Of a stretch of 64,000 bases of DNA, positions 43,336-51,400 are shown piece by piece. The DNA comes from Verrucomicrobiota bacterium (GTDB taxonomy: Bacteria > Verrucomicrobiota > Verrucomicrobiia > Limisphaerales > UBA11320). The notes beneath the pieces were generated by a model. That model made no database searches. It was not told where the DNA came from and saw nothing but the letters and a program-made list of their open reading frames with translations. Position numbers and translations under genes: made by a program. The stretch covers positions 1 through 64,000 of the forward strand of contig JACQFQ010000058.1 of NCBI GenBank assembly GCA_016199985.1, in the 5' to 3' direction. Each line of letters begins with the position of its first letter. Within the stretch, counting starts at the first letter, position 1.

Positions 43336-43677
43336 ATGAAGACCACTGAACCAGGCAACCACGACGAGCCGCTCCGCAAGGTGCTCAAGGAATGGGGCGG
43401 CGACGCCCCGCTCCCGCCGCGCTTTCAGGAGCAAGTCTGGCAACGCATCGAGCGCACGCGTTCGCAAGCCGCCCCCTCAGTGTGGGCCGTCGTTGCTCAT
43501 TGGGTCGGCACGGTGTTGCCACGACCGGCGCTCGCTGCTTCCTATGTTGCGGTCCTTCTCACCATCGGCGTGACCGCCGGGTGGGCACAGGCCCGGCAGG
43601 AGACCGGGCGCGTGAAAGCCGAACTCGGCCAGCGTTACGTCCGCGTGCTCGACCCCTACCAGGTTCCCCGCCCCTAG
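43336..43677 (+). CDS. small single-helix membrane protein, candidate anti-sigma factor
   Basis: 113 residues. A soluble N-terminal part (1-60, EPLRKVLKEWGGDAPLPPRFQEQVWQRI) is followed by one membrane helix (about 66-86, LAASYVAVLLTIGVTAGWA) and a short periplasmic tail rich in Arg/Glu. This N-in, short C-out arrangement, next to a CnrX-like sensor (start 4 bases after its stop), fits an anti-sigma factor of CnrY/ZAS type. The W-G-G-D-A-P-L-P-P-R-F motif is common in such proteins encoded beside periplasmic metal sensors. Sequence alone does not prove sigma binding. Confidence 0.65.
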   Translation: MKTTEPGNHDEPLRKVLKEWGGDAPLPPRFQEQVWQRIERTRSQAAPSVWAVVAHWVGTVLPRPALAASYVAVLLTIGVTAGWAQARQETGRVKAELGQRYVRVLDPYQVPRP

Positions 43678-43681
43678 TCCC

Positions 43682-44140
43682 ATGAAAAAGGGCGTGCTCA
43701 TTCTCGCGCTCGGTTTGCTTGCGGCAGCGGCGGCCTACGGCTGCATTTACTTCGTGTGCATGTCGCCCGCGCGCAGCTTGCAGCAAAGTGACAAGCCGGA
43801 ACTGGCCTGGTTGAAAGAGGAGTTCAGGTTGAGTGACGGCGAGTTCAAGCGCGTCTCCGAGCTTCACGTCGCTTACCTTCCGCAATGCCGCGACATGTGC
43901 CGGGAAATCGACGCGCACAACGTAAAGCTCCAAACGTTGCTCTCCGGCGCGACGAACGTGACGCCGGAAATCACCGCCGCGCTGACCGAGAGTGCGCGCC
44001 TGCGATCCGAGTGCCAGACCATGATGCTTCGCCACTTCTTCCAAGTGAGCCAGACGATGCCGCCGGAGCAAGGCCGTCGTTACCTCGCCTGGGTGAAGGA
44101 GAAGGCGTTCCTCCCGAATTACGACATGCCAAAGGAATGA
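43682..44140 (+). CDS. periplasmic heavy-metal sensor (CnrX-like)
   Basis: 152 residues. One N-terminal membrane helix (residues 4-28, with Cys21 and Cys26), then a four-helix hooked-hairpin domain. The family pattern is clear: LAWLKEEFRLSDGEFKRV, SELHVAYLPQCRDMC and the C-terminal MPPEQGRRYLAWV. It should sense divalent metal in the periplasm and control the sigma/anti-sigma pair. It starts 4 bases after the membrane-protein gene (43336-43677). The sigma factor is not adjacent but is at 52339, at the far end of the island. Metal ligands by analogy are His/Glu/Met in the helical core; not verified. Confidence 0.85.
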   Translation: MKKGVLILALGLLAAAAAYGCIYFVCMSPARSLQQSDKPELAWLKEEFRLSDGEFKRVSELHVAYLPQCRDMCREIDAHNVKLQTLLSGATNVTPEITAALTESARLRSECQTMMLRHFFQVSQTMPPEQGRRYLAWVKEKAFLPNYDMPKE

Positions 44141-44169
44141 CGGGTGGGGGCGCGAGCGCATAACAATTC

Positions 44170-44241
44170 GATTCGGGTGACGGATCGTTTCTTCAGCGGG
44201 GTTCCCCAACCCCCACCTCCTTGGCGACCGTCGCCCGAATC
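44170..44241 (+). repeat. long-arm inverted repeat in an intergenic leader
   Basis: Arms at 44170-44183 (GATTCGGGTGACGG) and 44228-44241 (CCGTCGCCCGAATC) pair over 14 positions with a single G-U wobble. The 44-base loop is C-rich with a short G/C hairpin at 44198-44207. It lies between the CnrX-like stop (44140) and a 33-residue peptide gene (44367), in a 226-base leader. Confidence 0.5.
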
Positions 44242-44366
44242 TCTCCGCCGAACCAACCAGCCCGTCATCCGCAGTGGCGATCGGTGGAAGGGATTTTTTT
44301 CGAGGGATTTCAGCCAGGGCGGCGTATTATGCGGTGACGCTCAAAGAAGCACTTACTCGAATCGCC

Positions 44367-44468
44367 ATGAGATTGTTCAAGCACAACGCTCGTTTGCTCA
44401 TCATCACCACGATCCTCGCCTTGCCCCTCGCCGGCTTCGCTGCCGACGAGAAGAAGGCGAAGAATTAG
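44367..44468 (+). CDS. tiny exported peptide (33 aa)
   Basis: The gene gives a 33-residue product that is almost entirely a signal peptide: basic MRLFKHNAR, hydrophobic LLIITTILALPL, then AGFAADEKKAKN. The mature peptide would be about 9 charged residues. The frame runs upstream without a good start, so this ATG is the likely one. No family; it may be a leader peptide or a secreted modulator. Being between two metal-island genes with a downstream gap of 40 bases, it could also be a translated leader for the DUF3347 gene. Confidence 0.45.
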   Translation: MRLFKHNARLLIITTILALPLAGFAADEKKAKN

Positions 44469-44508
44469 TTCGTCCGTTTTCTTACCAATCACACAACTAC
44501 CACGACAC

Positions 44509-44979
44509 ATGAAACTCAAATCACTTGCCCTCACTCTCCTGGCCACTGCCGGCCTTCTGTTCAACACCGCCGTCCGCGCGGCGGACAGTCCGGCACTGAT
44601 GGAGCCGGTGAAGTCCGTCCTCGACCACTACCTGACGATCCAGACCGAACTCGCGAGAGATTCGGTGAAGGGTCTCGACGAACACGCCAACGCCATCGCC
44701 AAAGCGATCAAAGGTGACGGGATGAAGATGCTCTCGCCGGATGTCGCCAAGCAGGCGGACGCGCTGGCGAAGTCGAAAGACTTGAAGGCCGCGCGTGAGG
44801 CGTTCAAGCCGTTGAGCGCGTCGCTCGTGAAATACCTCGCCGACAACAAGGCGGGCAAAGGCACGTATCACGAGGCGTATTGCCCGATGGTCAAGGCCAG
44901 CTGGTTGCAGACGAGCAAGGACATCGCGAATCCTTACATGGGCAAGTCGATGCTGACGTGCGGCACGCTCAAAAACTGA
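44509..44979 (+). CDS. DUF3347 periplasmic metal-binding protein
   Basis: 156 residues with a signal peptide (1-24, LTLLATAGLLFNTAVRAAD). The DUF3347 domain covers the mature part: an alpha-helical bundle (VLDHYLTIQTELARDS) and the diagnostic C-terminal motif YCPMVKASWLQ...NPYMGKSMLTCG, with two Cys and two Met as probable copper or silver ligands. DUF3347 domains are found alone or at the C-terminus of CusB adaptors. Here it is free-standing and upstream of the Cus-type set. A strong hairpin follows the stop. Confidence 0.88.
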   Translation: MKLKSLALTLLATAGLLFNTAVRAADSPALMEPVKSVLDHYLTIQTELARDSVKGLDEHANAIAKAIKGDGMKMLSPDVAKQADALAKSKDLKAAREAFKPLSASLVKYLADNKAGKGTYHEAYCPMVKASWLQTSKDIANPYMGKSMLTCGTLKN

Positions 44980-44992
44980 TTTGGATCTCCCG

Positions 44993-45027
44993 GCCTTCCG
45001 GCGCAGCCACGGGCTGCGCCGGAAGGC
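44993..45027 (+). terminator. strong stem-loop after the DUF3347 gene
   Basis: A perfect 16-bp inverted repeat (arms 44993-45008 and 45012-45027; core CCTTCCGGCGCAGCC) with a 3-base ACG loop, beginning 13 bases after the stop at 44979. No T tract follows. Possible terminator, mRNA protector or attenuator before the next genes. Confidence 0.6.
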
Positions 45028-45132
45028 GCCTGTTGCTGGCTCCAGGAGTCGGCGAAAGAAATGATTTCCTCCGACCCTGAGCCTTGGCACTCTCCGTAAG
45101 GATTGCTCGTGTAGTGCGACCAATCGCTGAAC

Positions 45133-45510
45133 ATGACATTGCGCCCGATCAAGCTGCCTCTCGTGCTCGTGCTGGGATTTACCCTGGCGTGGCAGGGCGT
45201 CTTCGCATCGACGAGCCGCGTCGGCGCGACCACGCGGCGTGCAATGAGGAGTTGCTGTTGCGCGGGCTGCGACAACAGGCATTGCGCGACCCCGGCCTGC
45301 TGCGTGAAGCGCGACACGCCTTCCGTCCCGCTTGCGCCCGCTTCTCTCCCCTCCGCTTCACAGAATGAGTTTCACGCGCTGGCCGTGTCGGTCGTCGCGT
45401 TGATTACGCTGCCCTCGCGCCAGGTTGGCGATTTGCCCGCTTGCGCCTCATCGATCGCTTCTGTGACTTCGATTCCGCTGTTCCAGCGGGATTGCAGTTA
45501 CCTCCTCTGA
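45133..45510 (+). CDS. small secreted Cys-rich protein
   Basis: 125 residues. Signal peptide about 1-26 (LPLVLVLGFTLAWQGVFAS), then a metallothionein-like cluster: SCCCAGCDNRHCATPACC holds seven Cys and one His in 18 residues. The rest is Ser/Pro/Ala-rich, with two further Cys near the C-terminus. It sits just before the second TolC gene as 34482 sits before the first. Cys in such density in an exported protein suggests metal binding or disulfide crosslinking. No family name; role is inferred. Confidence 0.65.
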   Translation: MTLRPIKLPLVLVLGFTLAWQGVFASTSRVGATTRRAMRSCCCAGCDNRHCATPACCVKRDTPSVPLAPASLPSASQNEFHALAVSVVALITLPSRQVGDLPACASSIASVTSIPLFQRDCSYLL

Positions 45511-45599
45511 GATCTCCCCCGTCCCGCCCGTGTTGTGCCCGGCGATAATTGCCTTTGGCGCATTGTGTCCATCTGTCGTTGCCCGTTTTCACCAGCAAT

Positions 45600-46940
45600 A
45601 TGAAATTTCTTGGAACCATTTTGATCGCGAGCGCCAGCCTGTTGAACGGCTGGACCGCCGAAGATGCGAAGCTCAGCGCGGCGACGAATGTCGTTGCCAT
45701 CACGACCGCCTACATTGATCGCCTCGTCGCTGAAGCGCGCACGAACAACCCGTCGCTCAAAGCCGCCGACTCGCGCGTACGTTCCGCCACGCTGAACGCC
45801 GATGCCGTTCGGACGTGGGACGATCCGATGGCGATGTTCGGCGGCAGCGTCTATAGCTCGCGCGGATTCAGCGCTTCGGAAGACGGCAACCTTGCCTATG
45901 GCGTGGAGCAGAAGCTGCCGCTGTGGGGACGGCCCCAGTTGACCCGGCGCGTGGCTGAAGCGGAAACCTCGATGCGCGGAGCGGAAGCGAACTACCGCGC
46001 CGCACAGTTGCGGAACGAGATCACCAAGGCGCTGCTGATGACGGCGTTGGCGGAACGAGTCGTTGAAATCGGTGAACAAGACCTTTCGTGGGTGGAAGTG
46101 ACCGCCCAAGCCACGGATAACAAGTATCGCGCGGGTCAGGCGGTGGTTGCCGACACGCTGCAAATCCAGAACGAAGTCGCCAAGCGCAACGACACGCTCC
46201 GAACGGACCACCGGCGTCTCGCCCATGAACGCTTCACGCTAAACCGGCTGCTTAACCGCGACGTGAATTCAACTTGGCCTTCACTGCAGTTACCGCCGGT
46301 CGGACCAGCCATTCCTCTGAGCGGAAAGCTGCTGGCGCTCTCGCTACAAAACGCGCCCAAGCTCAAAGTTCTGGAACAAGAGATCAAACAGGCTGCCGCG
46401 TCCGCCGAACTGACGCGCAAGACGCGTCTGCCCGATGTCGCCCTCGGCGTCGAGGGGCGGCAATACAGCGGCGACGGTCATTTTCGTTCCGGCATGTTCA
46501 CGCTCCGCTTTTCGTTGCCGTGGGCAAACGGCGGCAAGTATCGCAAGGATTTCGAGCGCGACAAAGAAAAGCAGAAATCCGCCGAGCAAGAACGTGAAGA
46601 TCAGGTGCTGATGGTGCGGGAGGAATTGCATCATCTCGCGGTTGGCGTCGAAGCGATGCGGCGCGAGTCATTGCTTCACAGCGACGAAATCACGACGCGC
46701 GCGTTGCAGGCGTTGACGAGCCGCCTGTCGGAGTGGGAGGCGGGACGCGGCGCGTTTCGCGACGTGCTCGACGCTCGACGGATGTTGCTCGAAAGCGAAT
46801 TGATGTCCGCCCGTGCGACCGCCGAACAACACCAGATGCTCGCCGAGATTTTGCTCTGGAGCGGCCTGGAAAACCTCGAAGCCCTGACGCCGCTCGCAAC
46901 CGAGCCGTCGCTGCTTCCCGACCACGACAAGAAACCATGA
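45600..46940 (+). CDS. TolC-family outer-membrane efflux protein (CusC-like)
   Basis: 446 residues with a signal peptide (1-18, LGTILIASASLLNGW). TolC repeats: IDRLVAEARTNNPSLKAAD then YGVEQKLPLWGRPQLTRR in the first half, a PQR-type FTLRFSLPWANGGKYRKD in the second, and long coiled coils at about 110-190 and 320-400. It forms the outer-membrane duct of the Cus-type set. It overlaps the adaptor by ATGA. It is only distantly like the first TolC gene (34975), so the two sets are not a recent duplication. Confidence 0.92.
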   Translation: MKFLGTILIASASLLNGWTAEDAKLSAATNVVAITTAYIDRLVAEARTNNPSLKAADSRVRSATLNADAVRTWDDPMAMFGGSVYSSRGFSASEDGNLAYGVEQKLPLWGRPQLTRRVAEAETSMRGAEANYRAAQLRNEITKALLMTALAERVVEIGEQDLSWVEVTAQATDNKYRAGQAVVADTLQIQNEVAKRNDTLRTDHRRLAHERFTLNRLLNRDVNSTWPSLQLPPVGPAIPLSGKLLALSLQNAPKLKVLEQEIKQAAASAELTRKTRLPDVALGVEGRQYSGDGHFRSGMFTLRFSLPWANGGKYRKDFERDKEKQKSAEQEREDQVLMVREELHHLAVGVEAMRRESLLHSDEITTRALQALTSRLSEWEAGRGAFRDVLDARRMLLESELMSARATAEQHQMLAEILLWSGLENLEALTPLATEPSLLPDHDKKP

Positions 46941-48418
46941 CCCTTTTCAACCGAACGCTCACCATGAACAACTCCAACATTCCCGCCCGATCGAGCCGCT
47001 CGCCTTGGGCCGCGTTGTCACTCGTTCTCCTGGCCGGCTTGGCCGCGCTCTTTCTCGCCTCGTGCAAGCAGGGCGGCGCGGACGCCAAGCCTGCCAACGT
47101 GGATTACTACACTTGCACCATGCACCCGTCGGTGAAGAAGCAAAGCCCCACCGACAAATGCCCCATCTGTTCGATGGATCTCACGCCCGTCGAAAAGAAG
47201 GGCGGCGCAAGCGCGAAGGGCGATGTGGATTATTACACCTGCACCATGCACCCCTCCGTGAAGAAGCAAAATCCCACGGACAAATGCCCGATTTGTTCGA
47301 TGGACCTGACGCCAGTGGTGAAAAGGGGAGGCGGCGATGCCCAGGCCACGCACGCGGCTCACGGCGGGCAACCCGCAATCGACGTAGTGGGAACGAACGC
47401 GCCCGCCGAAGACAAGCCCACCGAGTTCACCGTTGCCGTCGAGCGACAGCAGCAGATTGGCGTCACCTACGGGAAGATTGAAAAGCGTCCGTTTCAACAC
47501 AGCGTTCGCGCGGTCGGTTCGGTCGCTTACGACAAGCAGCGGCATTGGGATTACGTCACGCGCGTCGAGGGTTATGTGCAAAAGTTGTTCGTGTTCTCGC
47601 GCGGCGAGTTGGTGGAAAAGGACGCGCCATTGCTCACGATTTACAGCCCCGATCTGCTCACAACCCAAAATGAATTCGTGCAAATCTTGAAGATGCGCGA
47701 TGAGGCGAGGACGAAGGCGAATCAGCCAGTGCTGGAAAGCACGGAACGGCTCTACGAGTCCGCGAAACAACGCCTTCATCTGTGGAACATCTCCGACGAG
47801 CAAATCGCTGAGTTGCAGAATACACGCAAGCCGCAGGAGATTTTGACGCTCACCTCGCCCTTCAAAGGCGTGGTGCAGGACATCGGTGTGGACCAGGGGC
47901 GCAAGGTGATGAACGGCGATCATCTCGTGGACGTTGCAGACCTCTCCGTTGTCTGGGTGTGGGCGCAGTTCTATCAGGACGAACTGCCCATGTTGAAAAA
48001 AGGGCTGCCCGTCACCATCAGCAGTTCCTCGTATCCCGGAGAAAAACTGGCCGGGAAAATTGCGCTCATCGACCCTTTCATCAATGACGCCACGAGAACA
48101 GCACGCGTGAGGATTGATGTGGAAAATGCCGACCTCAAGCTGCGCCCCGACATGTATGTAGACGTCGATTTGGCGATGGACATGGGTGAAGGCGTGGCGG
48201 CGCCATTCAGCGCCGTTCTTCCGACTGGCAAACACAACATCGTCTTCGTGGACAAAGGCGGCGGAAAGCTGGAGCCGCGCTTCATCGAGATTGGCCGCAA
48301 GTTCGGAGACTACTACGAAGTGAAGTCTGGCCTCAACGAAACGGAGCGCGTGGTCACGAGCGCGAACTTCCTCATCGATGCTGAAGCAAAGGTGCAAGGG
48401 GCGTTGAAGTCATTCTAA
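46937..48418 (+). CDS. CusB-type RND adaptor with tandem heavy-metal-binding domains
   Basis: 493 residues (ATG at 46937 overlaps the TolC stop; ATG at 46964 is the alternative). A lipobox (LASC43) marks a lipoprotein. Two almost equal heavy-metal-binding domains follow, at about 55-85 and 97-127, each Y-Y-T-C-T-M-H-P-S-V with a C-P-I-C-S-M-D-L pair. Then comes the full adaptor: FTVAVERQQQIGVTYG (beta-barrel), lipoyl halves around VEGYVQKLFV and LTSPFKGVVQDIGVDQG, a helical hairpin between (about 235-300), and PMYVDVDLAM-like membrane-proximal strands. It links CusA to CusC and delivers Cu/Ag or similar metals. Confidence 0.93.
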   Translation: MTLFNRTLTMNNSNIPARSSRSPWAALSLVLLAGLAALFLASCKQGGADAKPANVDYYTCTMHPSVKKQSPTDKCPICSMDLTPVEKKGGASAKGDVDYYTCTMHPSVKKQNPTDKCPICSMDLTPVVKRGGGDAQATHAAHGGQPAIDVVGTNAPAEDKPTEFTVAVERQQQIGVTYGKIEKRPFQHSVRAVGSVAYDKQRHWDYVTRVEGYVQKLFVFSRGELVEKDAPLLTIYSPDLLTTQNEFVQILKMRDEARTKANQPVLESTERLYESAKQRLHLWNISDEQIAELQNTRKPQEILTLTSPFKGVVQDIGVDQGRKVMNGDHLVDVADLSVVWVWAQFYQDELPMLKKGLPVTISSSSYPGEKLAGKIALIDPFINDATRTARVRIDVENADLKLRPDMYVDVDLAMDMGEGVAAPFSAVLPTGKHNIVFVDKGGGKLEPRFIEIGRKFGDYYEVKSGLNETERVVTSANFLIDAEAKVQGALKSF

Positions 48419-48420
48419 GA

Positions 48421-48426
48421 GGGAGG
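48421..48426 (+). promoter_or_regulatory. ribosome binding site of the cusA-like gene
   Basis: GGGAGG lies 10 bases before the ATG at 48437, immediately after the adaptor stop codon. Confidence 0.55.
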
Positions 48427-48436
48427 CGCAACATTC

Positions 48437-51400
48437 ATGGAAACTCCTTCATCGCAAACGCCCCCACCGCGCAAAGAGTTCCTGCTGGAACGCATCATCG
48501 ACGCCAGCAGTCGCAATCCCTTCCTCGTCTTTATCCTTGTCATCTTCGGGGTCGCCGGAGGCGTTTGGGCGCTCAACAAAACGCCGCTCGACGCCATCCC
48601 GGACCTCAGCGACGTGCAGGTGATTGTCTATACCGATTGGGAAGGACGCTCGCCCGACTTGGTGGAAGACCAAATCACCTATCCGATTTCCACGCGCTTC
48701 ATTGCCGCGCCCAAGGTGAAGTTCGTTCGGGGCGAGTCCATGTTCGGTAAATCGTTCATCTACGTCATCTTCGAGGACGGAACGGACATCTATTGGGCGC
48801 GTTCTCGCGTCATCGAGTATTTGAGCGCCGTGCGCGGCATGTTGCCCGAAGGCGTCAACCCACAAATCGGCCCTGACGCGACGGGTGTGGGCTGGGTCTT
48901 TGAATACGCGCTCGTGGACAAGACCGGGAAGAACAATCTCGCCGAGTTGCGTTCGTTCCAGGACTGGCACCTGCGCTACGCGCTGGAATCGGTGAAGGGC
49001 GTTTCCGAAGTCGCGCCCGTGGGCGGCTTCGTGAAGCAATACCAGGTTGACCTCGACCCGAACAAACTGGCTGCCTACGGCATCCCGCTCTCGGAAGTCG
49101 TGAACAAAATCCGCATGTCCAACGGCGACGTGGGCGGAAAGATTTTCGAGGTCGGTTCGACCGAGTATTACGTGCGCGGTCGCGGCTACATCAAGAGCGT
49201 CGAGGACATCGAGAACATCCCGCTCAGGACGCCCAAGGGCACGCCGGTCTATGTGAAGAACGTCGGCGCGGTGCATCTCGGCCCGGACATCCGGCGTGGT
49301 GTGGCGGAGTTGAACGGCGAAGGGGAAGTGGTGGGCGGCATCGTCGTGATGCGTTATGGCGAGAACGCGCTGCGGGTCATCGACGGCATCAAGAAGAAGC
49401 TGGAGGAGATCAAACCGTCGCTGCCCGAAGGCGTGGAACTCGTCACCACCTACGATCGTAGCCAACTTATCAAGCGCTCCATCTCCACCCTGCGCGAGAA
49501 GCTTATCGAGGAAAGCATCGTGGTTGCGCTGGTCTGCCTGGTGTTCCTCTGGCACATCCGCTCGGCGTTGGTCGCCATCCTGACGTTGCCCATCGCCATC
49601 ATTCTCTCCTTCATCCCGATGTATTGGCTGGGGCTGACCTCGAACATCATGTCGCTGGGCGGTATCGCCATCGCCATCGGCGCAATGGTGGATTCGGCCA
49701 TCATCATGGTCGAGAACGCGCACAAGTTTTTGGAGCATTTCCGCCAAGAGAGGGGCCGCGAGCCGACCAACACCGAGCGCGTAGAAGTCATTATTGCCGC
49801 CGCCAAAAGCGTCGGCCGTCCGCTCTTTTTCGCGCTCCTGGTCATCACCGTGAGCTTCATCCCGGTGTTTTCGCTAGAAGCGCAGGAAGGGCGCTTGTTC
49901 AAGCCGCTCGCCTTCACGAAGACCTTTTCGATGTTCTTCGCCGCACTGCTCGGTGTGTCACTCGTGCCCGTGCTGATGATTATCTTCGTGCGCGGGAAGA
50001 TTACGCCGGAGGCACGCAACCCGGTGAACCGCTTCCTGATTTGGGCCTATCAGCCTTTTGTCCATTTCGTCCTGCGCTTTCGCTGGCTCACGCTCATCAC
50101 GGCGCTTCTTATCATGGCCGCGACGGTGTATCCGTTCAAGAAGCTCGGCAAGGAGTTCATGCCGCCGCTCAACGAGGGGGATATTTTGTTCATGCCCACC
50201 GCTGTCCCCGGCATGACCGTCGCCGAGGCGACGAAAGTTCTGCAAATCCAGGACCGGATGCTGCGTGAATTTCCCGAAGTCGAATCAGTCTTCGGCAAGG
50301 CTGGACAAGCGGAGACTTCGACCGACCCCGCGCCCGTCTCGATGTTTGAAACGGTGGTGAAACTCAAGCCAACGGAGCAATGGCGTCCAGAGTTTCGCAA
50401 ACGCTGGTATTCAACCTGGACCCCGGAGTGGATGCAGAGGGGTTTGCGCAAAATCTGGCCCGACGCGCAACCCATGACCTGGGAAAGCCTTCTCAAGGAG
50501 ATGAACGAGAAAATCAAAACGCCCGGCATGGCGAACATCTTCTGGATGCCGATTCAAACCCGCACGGAAATGCTCACCACCGGCTTCCGCTCGGTTCTCG
50601 GCATCAAAGTCTTCGGCCCCGACCTCGGCAAGATCCAGGACGTGGCGGTCCAGATTGAAAAGGCGTTGAGCGATTTCCCGAAGACTCGCAGCGTGTTCGC
50701 CGAGCGCACCACGGGTGGGTACTTTCTCGATTTCACTCCCAACCGGCAGGTCGCCGCGCGTTACGGCCTCACGGTTGGCGATGTCAATGACATTGTGGAG
50801 AGCGCGATTGGCGGGAAGACCATCGCCACCACCGTCGAAGGCCGCGAGCGTTATCCCATCAGTGTCCGCTACGCCCGCGATTTCCGCGAAGACCTCGACG
50901 CCCTCAAGCGCGTGCTGGTGCCCGTGCCGATGGTGGGAGCGGAGGCGGCGAGTCCTTCGGGCGCGATGACTGGCGCCAGATCCGCTCCGACCGGAATGGG
51001 CGCCGGATCGCAGATGGCGCAGATCCCGATTTCGATGCTTGCCGACATCAGCTACAAGACCGGCCCGCCGTCCATCCGCAACGAGAATGGCCAGCTTGTC
51101 GGCTTTGTGTTCGTGGACATTACCAGCGACGACATCCAAGGTTACGTGGACGCGGCCTCCCAACACATCAATGAATTCGTCAAGTTCCCGCCCGGCTATT
51201 ACATGCAATGGGCCGGCCAATTCGAGTATCTCAAGAGCGCCGAGCAGAAACTCAAGGTCGTCGTTCCGTTCACGCTGCTGATTATTTTCGTGCTCATCTA
51301 CATGAACACCAAGAGCGCGGCGAAGACGTTCATCGTTTTGCTGGCTGTGCCGTTCTCGCTGGTGGGCGCGTTCTGGTTCCTCTACCTGCTCGGTTACAAC

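Noticed and set aside
45133..45510. Idea that the Cys-rich secreted protein is a bacteriocin precursor
   Set aside because: It has a Sec-type signal, not a leader with double-glycine site, and no modification or immunity genes lie nearby; position in the metal island explains it better.
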